From: Palsa-89 sp963824345
GTDB taxonomy: Bacteria > Acidobacteriota > Terriglobia > Bryobacterales > Bryobacteraceae
Length of the DNA stretch: 64,000 nucleotides
Reading direction: 5' to 3'
Assembly (NCBI GenBank): GCA_963824345.1
Contig: CAWGOZ010000006.1
Coordinates: 124,001-188,000, forward strand
Of the stretch, positions 33,746-42,035 are shown piece by piece. The position numbers and the translations under genes are program-made. Each line of letters starts with the position of its first letter. Within the stretch, counting starts at the first letter, position 1. Under the pieces are notes generated by a model. The model ran no database searches. It was not told where the DNA came from and saw nothing but the letters and a program-made list of their open reading frames with translations.

Positions 33746-36646
33746 ATGGAAACGTCGGGGCGCGTTTTTTGGATCACCGGGCTGTCTGCCGCCGGAAAGA
33801 CCAGCATCGGTCGAGCCCTGTCAACTCGCCTGCGTGCCTCCGGCTGTCCCGTCGTTTTCCTGGACGGAGATACGCTGCGCTCCGTTTCACAAGACCTGGG
33901 CTATACCGCCGAAAATCGGCGAGCGGCCGCGATGCGAAACGGCATGCTGTGCCGTATGTTAGCCGAGCAGGGATTGGATGTGGTTTGTTCCACCATTTCT
34001 CTGTTCCACGAAGTGCAACGTTGGAATCGGGAAAATATTCCCAACTACAACGAGATTTTCGTGCGGGTTCCGATAGAGGAGCTCAAGCGTCGAGATACCA
34101 AAGGTGTTTACTCGCCTGCCCCGAACGGCCGGGCGGCAAATATCGTCGGGCTCGACATTGCGGCTGAGTTCCCCGAGACGCCCGACCTGATTCTGGACAA
34201 TGACGCCTCGCTTCATCCGGAGGAGGCCGTCCGGCGGATTCTGGAGCAGGCATCCGGGGCTGCCCGCAAGCACTTGCCCGCGCACTCAGGCGCGGTCCAA
34301 TTTGGAACCAAGGCTGAGACACTCGAACGGCTCGCTCCCTTATTGCGTAGTGCCGCGATTCTGCCGCAGGTGCGCTTTTCGGTTGGCGAGTGGCGCGCCG
34401 ATCCGCACGGCGTACTGAAGCGTGTCGCGGCTGCGCCCTGGGCATCGGAAACGCTCATCGTCCGCAGCAGCGCCAAGAGCGAGGATTCCAGCTCGGAGTC
34501 GCAAGCCGGAAAATTTACGTCGGTCGCCGGGGTGGAAGGGTGCGCGTCGCTCGCGCCCGCCGTGGAACGCGTGATCGCGTCCTACGAGGGCGATTGCGAA
34601 CACGATCAGGTTTTCGTGCAGCCCATGTTGAATGACGTGGCCATGGCCGGCGTAGCCGTGACGCGCGAACCCAGCGGCGGCGGTCCTTATTTTGTTATTA
34701 ACTACGACGACAGCTCCGGCCGCTCCGATGTGGTAACATCCGGAGCCGCTGGAAAGCTGAAGACCTTTATCTGCCTTAAGTCGCGGCACGAGGGGATTCC
34801 CAGCCAGATCCAGCCCATTCTGGAGCTATTACGGGAACTCGAGTCTCTGTTGCACTCGGACGGGATCGACGTAGAATTCGCCGTTGCAAAGCAGGGTGAT
34901 AAGCACGGCGCTCTCTATCTTCTGCAGGTACGCCCGTTGGCGCACAGCCAGCCGCTGCCTCCGCCCGAGCAACGCCTGGCGGAGGCCGAAGCTACTTCTG
35001 AGGCGGCTACCGAGATAGCGCAGAAAGTAGCGCTTTTAACCAAGCCGCATCCCTACCTGCATGGCAATCGATCGGTCTATGGCGTCATGCCCGACTGGAA
35101 CCCCGCGGAGATCGTTGGACTCAAACCCCGGCCATTAGCCCTGTCGCTCTATCGGGAACTGATCACCGATTCCATCTGGGCTTATCAGCGCAACAATTAC
35201 GGCTACAAGAATCTCCGCAGCTTCCCTCTGTTGATGAGCTTTCACGGGCTGCCCTATATCGATGTCCGGGTGAGTTTCAATTCGTTCCTGCCCCGCGACA
35301 TGCAGCCCGACCTCGCCGAGCGGCTGGTCAACTACTACATTGAGCGCTTGCTGGCGCAGCCAACCTTGCACGACAAGGTCGAGTTCGAGATCATTTTCTC
35401 GTGCTACACGCTGGATCTTCCGGAGCGGCTTTTGGCGCTCGCCAAACATGGCTTTTCGAGCGATGACATTGGCGAAATCACCTGCCTGCTTCGCAACCTG
35501 ACCAACAAGATCATCAACAATGACAATGGTCTCTGGGTAAAGGATCGGGAAAAGGTCGATCGGCTGGCCGAGCGCCTTCCCAAGATCCGCAATGCTTCTC
35601 TGGACAAAATTTCGCGCGTCTATTGGCTGCTCGAAGACTGCAAGCGCTATGGGACGCTCCCGTTTGCCGGATTGGCCCGAGCGGGTTTCATTGCCAACCA
35701 GTTTCTGAACTCGCTGGTCTCGACCGGAGTGTTAGACCGGGCCGGCCACGCCGCGTTCATGTCGGATCTGGAAACCGTCGGCTCGCAGATCGGCCGGGAT
35801 TTCGCCGGCTTGACCAAGGACGAATTCCTGGCCCGCTACGGACATCTCCGCCCCGGGACCTACGATATTCTTTCTCCGCGCTACGACGAGGCCCCGGATC
35901 TGTACTTCGACTGGTCCAATCGCCGCCACAAGCACGCCACCGCGCCCCACTTTTTGTTGTCCGTAAGCCAATTGCGGCTTATTGAGCGTTTGCTCAAAGA
36001 GCACGGCATCGAGCACGATATCCTCAGCCTCATCCACTTCATCAAAGGTGGAATCGAGGGGCGCGAATACGCCAAGTTCATCTTCACCCGCAGCCTGAGC
36101 GACGCGCTCTCCCTGGTGAAACAGATCGGAGAGGAGAATGGACTTTCCACCGAGGATTGCTCGTTCCTCGACATCAACGACGTGCGCGCGCTCTATTCGG
36201 AGAGCAGTAGCGTCGCAGCGCGGCTGAAAGCCAGCGTGGCCGAAGGCAAAAGACGCTATAGCCTGACGCGCCGCCTGGTGCTGCCGCCCCTGATTTCGTC
36301 GCCCGACGACGCCCTGGCCTTCCATCTGCCGTCGATCCATCCGAATTTCATCACCAAACAGTGCGTCACCGCGCCCGTGAGTACCATCGACGATTCGCCG
36401 GAAGCGCTCAAAGACACGATTTTGTTCGTTCCCAGCGCCGATCCCGGGTTCGATTGGATCTTCAGCCGCGGCATTGCCGGCTTTGTCACTCAATTCGGCG
36501 GCGTGAATTCCCATATGGCGATCCGCGCCAATGAGCTGGCTATGCCGGCCGTGATCGGCGCCGGCGAAACGTTGTTCGGGCACTGGAAAAGAGCCGACAA
36601 GATTTGCCTCGATTGCGGCAATCAGCAGGTTCAGGTCGTATCATGA
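33746..36646 (+). CDS. APS-kinase-like / PEP-synthase-like fusion; candidate CDP-phosphoramidate kinase + L-glutamine kinase
   Basis: The 966 residues join two enzymes. Residues 1 to about 172 are APS-kinase-like: P-loop GLSAAGKT (12-19), LDGD (39-42), RDTKGVYSPA and the VGLDIAAEFPETPDL end. Residues from about 185 on follow the PEP synthase/PPDK plan: ATP-grasp part with VRSSAKSEDSSSESQAGKF, LLQVRPLAHSQP near 395, a long central region, and the swivelling phospho-His domain GGVNSHMAIRANELAMPAVI with His923. In C. jejuni the separate proteins Cj1415 (CDP-phosphoramidate 3'-kinase) and Cj1418 (L-glutamine kinase) have these folds. The neighbours here are Cj1417- and Cj1416-type. The stop overlaps the next start (ATGA). 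Assignment to this pathway is inference from fold and neighbours. Confidence 0.75.
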   Translation: METSGRVFWITGLSAAGKTSIGRALSTRLRASGCPVVFLDGDTLRSVSQDLGYTAENRRAAAMRNGMLCRMLAEQGLDVVCSTISLFHEVQRWNRENIPNYNEIFVRVPIEELKRRDTKGVYSPAPNGRAANIVGLDIAAEFPETPDLILDNDASLHPEEAVRRILEQASGAARKHLPAHSGAVQFGTKAETLERLAPLLRSAAILPQVRFSVGEWRADPHGVLKRVAAAPWASETLIVRSSAKSEDSSSESQAGKFTSVAGVEGCASLAPAVERVIASYEGDCEHDQVFVQPMLNDVAMAGVAVTREPSGGGPYFVINYDDSSGRSDVVTSGAAGKLKTFICLKSRHEGIPSQIQPILELLRELESLLHSDGIDVEFAVAKQGDKHGALYLLQVRPLAHSQPLPPPEQRLAEAEATSEAATEIAQKVALLTKPHPYLHGNRSVYGVMPDWNPAEIVGLKPRPLALSLYRELITDSIWAYQRNNYGYKNLRSFPLLMSFHGLPYIDVRVSFNSFLPRDMQPDLAERLVNYYIERLLAQPTLHDKVEFEIIFSCYTLDLPERLLALAKHGFSSDDIGEITCLLRNLTNKIINNDNGLWVKDREKVDRLAERLPKIRNASLDKISRVYWLLEDCKRYGTLPFAGLARAGFIANQFLNSLVSTGVLDRAGHAAFMSDLETVGSQIGRDFAGLTKDEFLARYGHLRPGTYDILSPRYDEAPDLYFDWSNRRHKHATAPHFLLSVSQLRLIERLLKEHGIEHDILSLIHFIKGGIEGREYAKFIFTRSLSDALSLVKQIGEENGLSTEDCSFLDINDVRALYSESSSVAARLKASVAEGKRRYSLTRRLVLPPLISSPDDALAFHLPSIHPNFITKQCVTAPVSTIDDSPEALKDTILFVPSADPGFDWIFSRGIAGFVTQFGGVNSHMAIRANELAMPAVIGAGETLFGHWKRADKICLDCGNQQVQVVS

Positions 36647-37236
36647 CCGCCGTCGCCGTGACCCAGCGGGTGGTGGTCGACCCCCCACATGGCACGCGCC
36701 GCGATTGTCTCGATCAGGTTTGGGTGAAATTCCTGCTCGAATGCGGGCTGCTTCCTATTCCGGTCCCCAATTCCGTGGATGCCGCATTAACCATCTGTGA
36801 TGGAGTGAGCGGCATCGTCCTGACTGGCGGAAACGATCTGACGGCCTATGGCGGCGATGCTCCCGATCGCGACCAAACCGAAACTGCTCTTCTGAATCTG
36901 GCCGAGCGGCGGGACCTGCCCGTTTTGGGTGTTTGCCGTGGAATGCAAATGATCCAGCACCGCTTTGGCGCCCGGCTGCAAAAGGTGCCCGGTCATGTGG
37001 CCGCCCGCCAGCGTATCTCGATCAATGGCCGGAGCGTGGAAACCAATAGCTACCATAATTTCGCGGCGCTGGAGGTTCTACCCCCTCTGAAGAGTTGGGC
37101 TATTGCGGACGATGGAGTGATTAAGGCTGTCCGGCATCAGGATCGTCGCATGATCGGGGTGATGTGGCATCCGGAACGTCTGGAGCCGTTTGCCGCGCAT
37201 GACGTGGCGCTGTTTTCCGAGTTTTTCGGAGCTTGA
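36643..37236 (+). CDS. Class I glutamine amidotransferase-like hydrolase (candidate gamma-glutamyl-CDP-amidate hydrolase)
   Basis: The 197 residues show the class I amidotransferase triad: nucleophile Cys98 in VLGVCRGMQM and His176/Glu178 in GVMWHPERLEPF. The region SGIVLTGGNDLTAYGG is the oxyanion loop typical of PuuD-like gamma-glutamyl hydrolases. In C. jejuni the homologue Cj1417 removes glutamate from CDP-L-glutamine to give CDP-phosphoramidate; the same role is proposed here from gene order. The ATG at 36643 overlaps the preceding stop. A start at 36604 would overlap further. The next gene starts three bases after the stop. Confidence 0.78.
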   Translation: MTAVAVTQRVVVDPPHGTRRDCLDQVWVKFLLECGLLPIPVPNSVDAALTICDGVSGIVLTGGNDLTAYGGDAPDRDQTETALLNLAERRDLPVLGVCRGMQMIQHRFGARLQKVPGHVAARQRISINGRSVETNSYHNFAALEVLPPLKSWAIADDGVIKAVRHQDRRMIGVMWHPERLEPFAAHDVALFSEFFGA

Positions 37237-37239
37237 ACA

Positions 37240-37986
37240 ATGCATGCTGTCATTCTCGCCGCCGGACGCGGTAGCCGCCTTGGTCCTCACACCGAGGATC
37301 GGCCTAAATGTCTGGTCGAGCTGGCCGAAAAGCCCCTCATCCGGCGCCAGATCGCGGCGCTGCGCGGCGCTGGCGTTCCCAGCATCGGGATCGTACGAGG
37401 CTATCTTGCAAATAAGATCGACGTCGAGGACGCCACGTATTTTGAAAACCCGCGCTGGGCGGAAACGAATATGGTCATGTCGCTGGTGGCGGCGGCGCCC
37501 TGGTTACGGACTGGACCGGTGATTATCAGCTACGCCGACATTTTTTATGGGCGCGACATCGTGCGGGATCTGGCCGCCTCATCCGGCGATCTGGTGGTGG
37601 CTTACGATCGCGGTTGGCGCAGCTTGTGGAGCCGGCGGTTTGCCGATCCGCTGAGTGACGCGGAGACATTTCGGACGGATGCGCGCGGGAACCTGATCGA
37701 TATCGGACGGCGAACAACCCAGATTGACGACATCGAAGGGCAGTATATGGGATTGCTCAAATTCACGCCCGCCGCCTGGCGCGCCGTCGAAACCGTGCTG
37801 GCCGCCCTGGATGCCAAGGCTCGCGACGCCATGGACATGACCACGCTTCTCCGGCGGCTGCTGGACTCGGGTTTCCCCATCGGTACCGTCGGCATTTCCG
37901 GGCAATGGGGCGAGATTGACAGCTCGGGCGACTTGGAGCTTTACGAAAAAATGATCCGCGAGGGCGATCTGTGCCTCGAGAACTGA
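37240..37986 (+). CDS. Nucleotidyltransferase (candidate CTP:phosphoglutamine cytidylyltransferase)
   Basis: The 248 residues form a GT-A-type NTP transferase: AVILAAGRGSRLG at the N-terminus, DRPKCLVELAEKPLI with the catalytic Lys, ISYADIFY with the metal-binding Asp, and GQWGEIDSSGDL near the end, which is common in sugar- and choline-nucleotidyltransferases such as LicC and Cj1416. In C. jejuni Cj1416 joins CTP and L-glutamine phosphate to make CDP-L-glutamine. The gene lies three bases after the amidotransferase-like gene, with GGAG in its end. A sugar-1-phosphate or choline-phosphate substrate is the main alternative. Confidence 0.78.
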   Translation: MHAVILAAGRGSRLGPHTEDRPKCLVELAEKPLIRRQIAALRGAGVPSIGIVRGYLANKIDVEDATYFENPRWAETNMVMSLVAAAPWLRTGPVIISYADIFYGRDIVRDLAASSGDLVVAYDRGWRSLWSRRFADPLSDAETFRTDARGNLIDIGRRTTQIDDIEGQYMGLLKFTPAAWRAVETVLAALDAKARDAMDMTTLLRRLLDSGFPIGTVGISGQWGEIDSSGDLELYEKMIREGDLCLEN

Positions 37987-38007
37987 ACTTATTCCAATGG
38001 AGACCAA

Positions 38008-38799
38008 ATGAGTCAAACAACAACTGAACCATCCATCAAGCACGGCAATTTCGACAGCCTGGCGGGCGACTATGCCCAATATCGTCCCGGCTACGCGCCC
38101 AGCGTCGTTACAGCGGTTCTGGCGCTGGTGGGGCGCCCGGCCGCCGAAATAGACGCGGTGGACGTTGGCGCCGGAACCGGCATTTGGACCCGCATGCTGG
38201 CCGCGCGGAACCTGCATTCGATCACCGCCGTCGAGCCCAGCGATGAGATGCGTCGCAATGGCATGCTGACGCCCGAAAATAAAATCACCTGGCGCAAGGG
38301 CGCAGCCGAGGACACCGGCCTTCCCTCCGGCGCGTACGATCTGGTCAGCATGGCTTCGTCGTTTCATTGGACCGATTTCGACAAGGCTTGCGCGGAGTTC
38401 CAGCGCATCTTGCGGCCCGGCGGACGTTTTGTGGCCCTGTGGAATCCACGCATGGTCGAGCTTAATCCTCTGCTGGTCGAGATCGAAGCGGAAATTACCC
38501 GGCTGAACCCTTCCGTGAAACGCGTTTCCTCGGGACGCTCCGGGCTCCCCGATCGGCTCACTGGCATGTTGTGGGCCAAGCCCGGCTTCGATGACGTGGT
38601 CTATCTGGAAGCGCGGCATTCGGCCACCCAAACTCCCGCGCAATATATGGGCGCCTGGCGCTCGGTCAACGACCTGCGAGTCCAGCTGGGGCCCGATCTG
38701 TTCGATAAATTTCTCGACTTCGTGGATCGCAAAACCGGCCATCTCAAATCCATCGAGACTACCTACCTGACGCGTGCCTGGGCCGCGCGGCGCAGCTAG
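38008..38799 (+). CDS. SAM-dependent methyltransferase
   Basis: The 263 residues form a class I methyltransferase (Methyltransf_11 type): FDSLAGDYAQYRPGY at the N-terminus, motif I VDVGAGTGIWTRML, the acidic VEPSDEM, MASSFHWTDFDKA and LRPGGRFVALW. GGAG precedes the ATG, 21 bases after the nucleotidyltransferase stop. In the C. jejuni locus two methyltransferases (Cj1419, Cj1420) stand at the same place and are needed for O-methyl phosphoramidate. Methylation of the phosphoramidate is therefore one hypothesis; sugar or other small-molecule methylation is possible. Confidence 0.8.
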   Translation: MSQTTTEPSIKHGNFDSLAGDYAQYRPGYAPSVVTAVLALVGRPAAEIDAVDVGAGTGIWTRMLAARNLHSITAVEPSDEMRRNGMLTPENKITWRKGAAEDTGLPSGAYDLVSMASSFHWTDFDKACAEFQRILRPGGRFVALWNPRMVELNPLLVEIEAEITRLNPSVKRVSSGRSGLPDRLTGMLWAKPGFDDVVYLEARHSATQTPAQYMGAWRSVNDLRVQLGPDLFDKFLDFVDRKTGHLKSIETTYLTRAWAARRS

Positions 38800-38816
38800 G
38801 CATCGCGATCCCGAAA

Positions 38817-40169
38817 ATGGAGACCGTGACCTCCAGCCCGGAAGAAATTCTGCTGCGCTGCGGCGCTTTATTCCGCGCGGAACAGTCGCAGGATTTGGGG
38901 GGTGTCATCGCCGAAAAACTCGAGGACCTTCGGAACTACGATATCCTCGCTATGGATCGCGTGGTGGCGATTCTGTCATGGGGCAGAAGTGGCTCGGTGC
39001 TTCTCGCCAGTTACCTCGACGGCCACGATGACGTGATGACTCTTCCTGAACTTTGCGGCTGGAAACTGTATGAGTTTTTTGACCGCTTTCGGTCGTTGTC
39101 CTTGCGTGAAAAGTTAATCGCGTACCCTGTCTACGACCCCACCTATGTCCGGTTCTTCACAGGCCACTTCGCGATCTCACGCGCCCAGTATTATGCCGCG
39201 GTGCAAGCAATTCTTCAGTTCTACGAACAATGGCCGCCAGAATTCCTGGAGTCGCGCAAGGCTTTCTTTCTGTTCGTGCATCTTGCCTACCATCTGGCAC
39301 TTGGCAAGCGGCGTGCCAGCGCGCATCCGTTGATCGTTCACGCGCTGCACGCGTGGAGCGATGCGGGGGCTAGCTATTTGGTCGAGGACTTTTCAGAAGC
39401 CAAATTCGTCCACGCCGTTCGCGATCCGATCTCGTCTTGTGACGGAATGTTCAGTTTCATTTTTGGCCCCTTAGCCGCCAATTTTCCGCGAACGTATACG
39501 CGGGCCCCTTACGATGCGCTGTGTTGTCTGGTGAATACGGATCGACCTCATCACGGGATGGAATCCCGAACGCGAGCCATACGCTTCGAAGATTTGCACC
39601 GCGATACCGACGGAACCATGCACAATCTCTGTGATTGGCTAGGAATTCCCTATCAGCCAATGCTGCTCAATAGTACGTTCAACGGAAATCCATGGGTCGT
39701 CAAGCGCGACGGAGAAGCCTGGTCGGGCCCTCGTATGGAGCAGACGCAGCGGAACTCGAAGAATCTCTCGCGCAAGGATCGGGCGCTCCTGTTTGCTTTG
39801 TTTTATGAAAACTTCGTGGACTGGAACTATCCCTGTCCCAAACTCTTCCGGCATGCGATCGTCCGTTGGATCGTGTTTTTCTCGCTTTTTCTTGTTCCAA
39901 CGAAAATGGAGATCGTTGCCGCCCGTGCCACCCTCAAACGCAGATTCTTGCCGTCGGCGCTGCAAGGAGACATTTGGCGGGCAGTCCTGTCCTTGCTTGG
40001 AATTGCGTACTGCCGCATGGCGATCGTGCTGCTGGTCGCGCGCGGGTTTGGGCGCCGTGCATCCGGAAAGGCCCTCTTGGCGCTCGGCCCCGGCAGCCCT
40101 TCAAAAAGAGCCTCGCGAGACGACTGGAACATCGATCCAGCCGGAGAGCTTGGAAAGCATGGCGCGTGA
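38817..40169 (+). CDS. Sulfotransferase-fold protein 1 (candidate phosphoramidate transferase)
   Basis: The 450 residues carry the nucleotide-binding motifs of sulfotransferases: a 5'-phosphosulfate loop-like ILSWGRSGSVLLASYL (about 51-66) and the 3'-phosphate motif KFVHAVRDPISSCDG (about 197-211). C-terminal stretches (IVRWIVFFSLFLVPTKM and LLGIAYCRMAIVLLV) are hydrophobic and may contact the membrane. No sulfate-activation genes are visible. The neighbouring kinase domain may make a 3'-phosphonucleotide that resembles PAPS, so this protein might move phosphoramidate rather than sulfate; that is a hypothesis. The next gene is a homologue, so a local duplication is clear. Confidence 0.72.
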   Translation: METVTSSPEEILLRCGALFRAEQSQDLGGVIAEKLEDLRNYDILAMDRVVAILSWGRSGSVLLASYLDGHDDVMTLPELCGWKLYEFFDRFRSLSLREKLIAYPVYDPTYVRFFTGHFAISRAQYYAAVQAILQFYEQWPPEFLESRKAFFLFVHLAYHLALGKRRASAHPLIVHALHAWSDAGASYLVEDFSEAKFVHAVRDPISSCDGMFSFIFGPLAANFPRTYTRAPYDALCCLVNTDRPHHGMESRTRAIRFEDLHRDTDGTMHNLCDWLGIPYQPMLLNSTFNGNPWVVKRDGEAWSGPRMEQTQRNSKNLSRKDRALLFALFYENFVDWNYPCPKLFRHAIVRWIVFFSLFLVPTKMEIVAARATLKRRFLPSALQGDIWRAVLSLLGIAYCRMAIVLLVARGFGRRASGKALLALGPGSPSKRASRDDWNIDPAGELGKHGA

Positions 40170-40236
40170 CTCGGCCCAGCGTCGTCCCGGAGGCGCTCCC
40201 AGCGTGCTTCGAAAGGGCCGGGAGGAATAGTACCCA

Positions 40237-41598
40237 ATGCGCTTCCCGCTCATAAACGAACGAAAAACGCCGCCCGGTCAGACTTCCGATCCGCAGGAAC
40301 TCCGGCTGCGCGCCGATGCCCTGTTTCGCGCCGAACCGTCTCGGGATCTGCGGGCTATCATTGCCCGGCACCTCGAGGAGCTTCCCCACTACAACCTCGA
40401 CGCGATGGACCGGGTGGTGTCGATCTTGTCGCTGGGAAGAAGCGGTTCGCTCCTTCTGGCCAGTTATCTGGACGGGCATGAAGACGTGTTGATGCTTCCT
40501 CAGATCTGCAGCGAGAGACTGTTCGATTTCTTTGAGCGCTACCCGTCCTTGTCCTTAAGCGAGAAATTACTCGCGTACCCTGCCTCCGCGACGCATTACT
40601 ATGGCCGCTTTTTCGATGGCGACTTCCCGATCTCGCCTACGCGGTATTACGCCGCGGTCCAAGCTGTCCTTGAGTTCTATCGCAAAGAACCACCAGAATT
40701 CCTGGAGTCGCGCCGGACTTTCTTTCTGTTCGTGCATATTGCGTACAATCTGGCGCTGGGCCGGCCGGTAAGTTCGCATCCACTCATCGTCTACGCCCAA
40801 CATCTGGTCAGTGACGAAACAGCAAGGAAGTTGGTGGAGGACTTTCCGCGGGCCAAATTCATCCACACCATTCGCGACCCCATCTCTACCTGCGACGGTA
40901 TGTTCCAGTTCACTTTCGGCACGCTATCCGAAAAGCATCCGAGAACTTATACCAAGGCACCTTATTCGGCGCTCCTGTATCTGCCCGATCAGGATCGGCC
41001 GCATTTTGGAATGGAATCCCGCACGCGGACGGTACGCTTCGAAGACTTGCACATAGATCCTGCCGGAACCATGCGCGATTTCGCCCATTGGCTTGGCCTG
41101 CCCTTTAGTGAAACCTTGCTCGAAAGCACATTCAACGGGATTCCTTGGACTGTCACCAGCGGCGGCAAAACCTGGTCTGGCCGGCGTCCGGAGCGGCTGC
41201 AGCGAAGCTCACGGAATCTTTCAGCCAAGGATCGGGCGCTCCTGTTTGCATTCTTCTATGAAAACCTAGCGGACTGGGACTATCCCTATCCCAGAATCTT
41301 TGGAAATGCTATCGTGCGCTGTATGGTGTTCTTTTCGCTTCTTGCACTTCCAACGAAAATGGAAATGATTACGGCACGGGCCGCCTTCAAGCATTGGATC
41401 CTGCCATCGCTGCGGCAGGGCAATATTTGGGCTGCGACAAAGTCCCTCCTTGGAATTGGGTTTTACCGCTTGAAGATCATAGGCCTGTTGATGCCCGTAT
41501 TTTTTAGGCGGTTGCTCTTCCGGGCGACCTTGCTACAGGTAGCGCGGACGAGCGGTCCCCGCCGGGAATGCCAAGTGCCGCAACCAGCGAGCAATTGA
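40237..41598 (+). CDS. Sulfotransferase-fold protein 2 (paralogue of the preceding gene)
   Basis: The 453 residues parallel the previous protein over the whole length, with ILSLGRSGSLLLASYLDGHE as the 5' loop and KFIHTIRDPISTCDGMF as the 3' motif. The shared middle stretch begins YYAAVQAVLEFYRKEPPEFL and the hydrophobic C-terminal part resembles the first copy. The N-terminal 20 residues and last 20 differ. GGGAGGAA is upstream of the ATG, and the 67-base gap separates the two genes. Two copies suggest two acceptor sites or a heteromer; the acceptor cannot be predicted. Confidence 0.72.
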   Translation: MRFPLINERKTPPGQTSDPQELRLRADALFRAEPSRDLRAIIARHLEELPHYNLDAMDRVVSILSLGRSGSLLLASYLDGHEDVLMLPQICSERLFDFFERYPSLSLSEKLLAYPASATHYYGRFFDGDFPISPTRYYAAVQAVLEFYRKEPPEFLESRRTFFLFVHIAYNLALGRPVSSHPLIVYAQHLVSDETARKLVEDFPRAKFIHTIRDPISTCDGMFQFTFGTLSEKHPRTYTKAPYSALLYLPDQDRPHFGMESRTRTVRFEDLHIDPAGTMRDFAHWLGLPFSETLLESTFNGIPWTVTSGGKTWSGRRPERLQRSSRNLSAKDRALLFAFFYENLADWDYPYPRIFGNAIVRCMVFFSLLALPTKMEMITARAAFKHWILPSLRQGNIWAATKSLLGIGFYRLKIIGLLMPVFFRRLLFRATLLQVARTSGPRRECQVPQPASN

Positions 41599-42035
41599 GA
41601 GTTCCAACCAAGCCACAACTCAAGATCGGCCCAGTACTCTCACAGACCAACACCGAATCTTGCGGGGGACCGCAGGGGTGATCGTTGGGGCTCGCAAGGC
41701 TTGAGTAACTCAAAATACTGCTTTTGGGATCTCCATGAGGGAAAAGCTATGTTTTTCCGAAGTGAAGCAATTTTTAGGTTGACGGAAGGCTCAAGATTTG
41801 GCAATATTGCCCTTGGCCCTACCAAAAGGTTCTAAAACCACCACTACTTTAGTACTATATTTCCGGATGCGGACACACTTTGGTACTAGTAGTACCAAAG
41901 AGACTCCGTTGTCAGTACCGCAACCCAGGCGGAAGATGGGCTAGCCTACGTGCAAACCCGAGTACTAACTAGGGGGAACTCGTGATGGCCACAAACGCAG
42001 TCAAGTACTACGTTAGTGTTATACAACGGTAACCA
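41599..42035. promoter_or_regulatory. Intergenic region (437 bases) with clustered GTAC palindromes
   Basis: No gene is evident. AGTACT sites occur at 41851, 41961 and 42004, CAGTACC lies at 41913, and a larger palindrome is at 41878-41900. A TG-extended -10-like element, TGT-TATACA, lies at 42017-42025, only about ten bases before the ATG at 42036, so the message may have almost no leader. The half-site is shared with 33693-33704. Confidence 0.5.
41878..41900. promoter_or_regulatory. 23-bp perfect palindrome
   Basis: CTTTGGTACT-N3-AGTACCAAAG is a perfect 10+10 inverted repeat with AGT in the middle. It lies 136 bases upstream of the start of the repeat protein. It is a good candidate for an operator of a dimeric regulator. 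Confidence 0.6.

Noticed and set aside
33746..41598. Ordinary sulfate-assimilation or sulfated-glycan cluster
   Set aside because: The APS-kinase-like domain and sulfotransferase folds would fit, but ATP sulfurylase is missing and the PEP-synthase-like, amidotransferase and nucleotidyltransferase genes are not part of it. It remains the main alternative.
41878..41900. Cyanobacterial-type LexA box
   Set aside because: The GTAC half-sites do not have the spacing RGTAC-N3-DGTWC, and the adjoining genes are not SOS genes.
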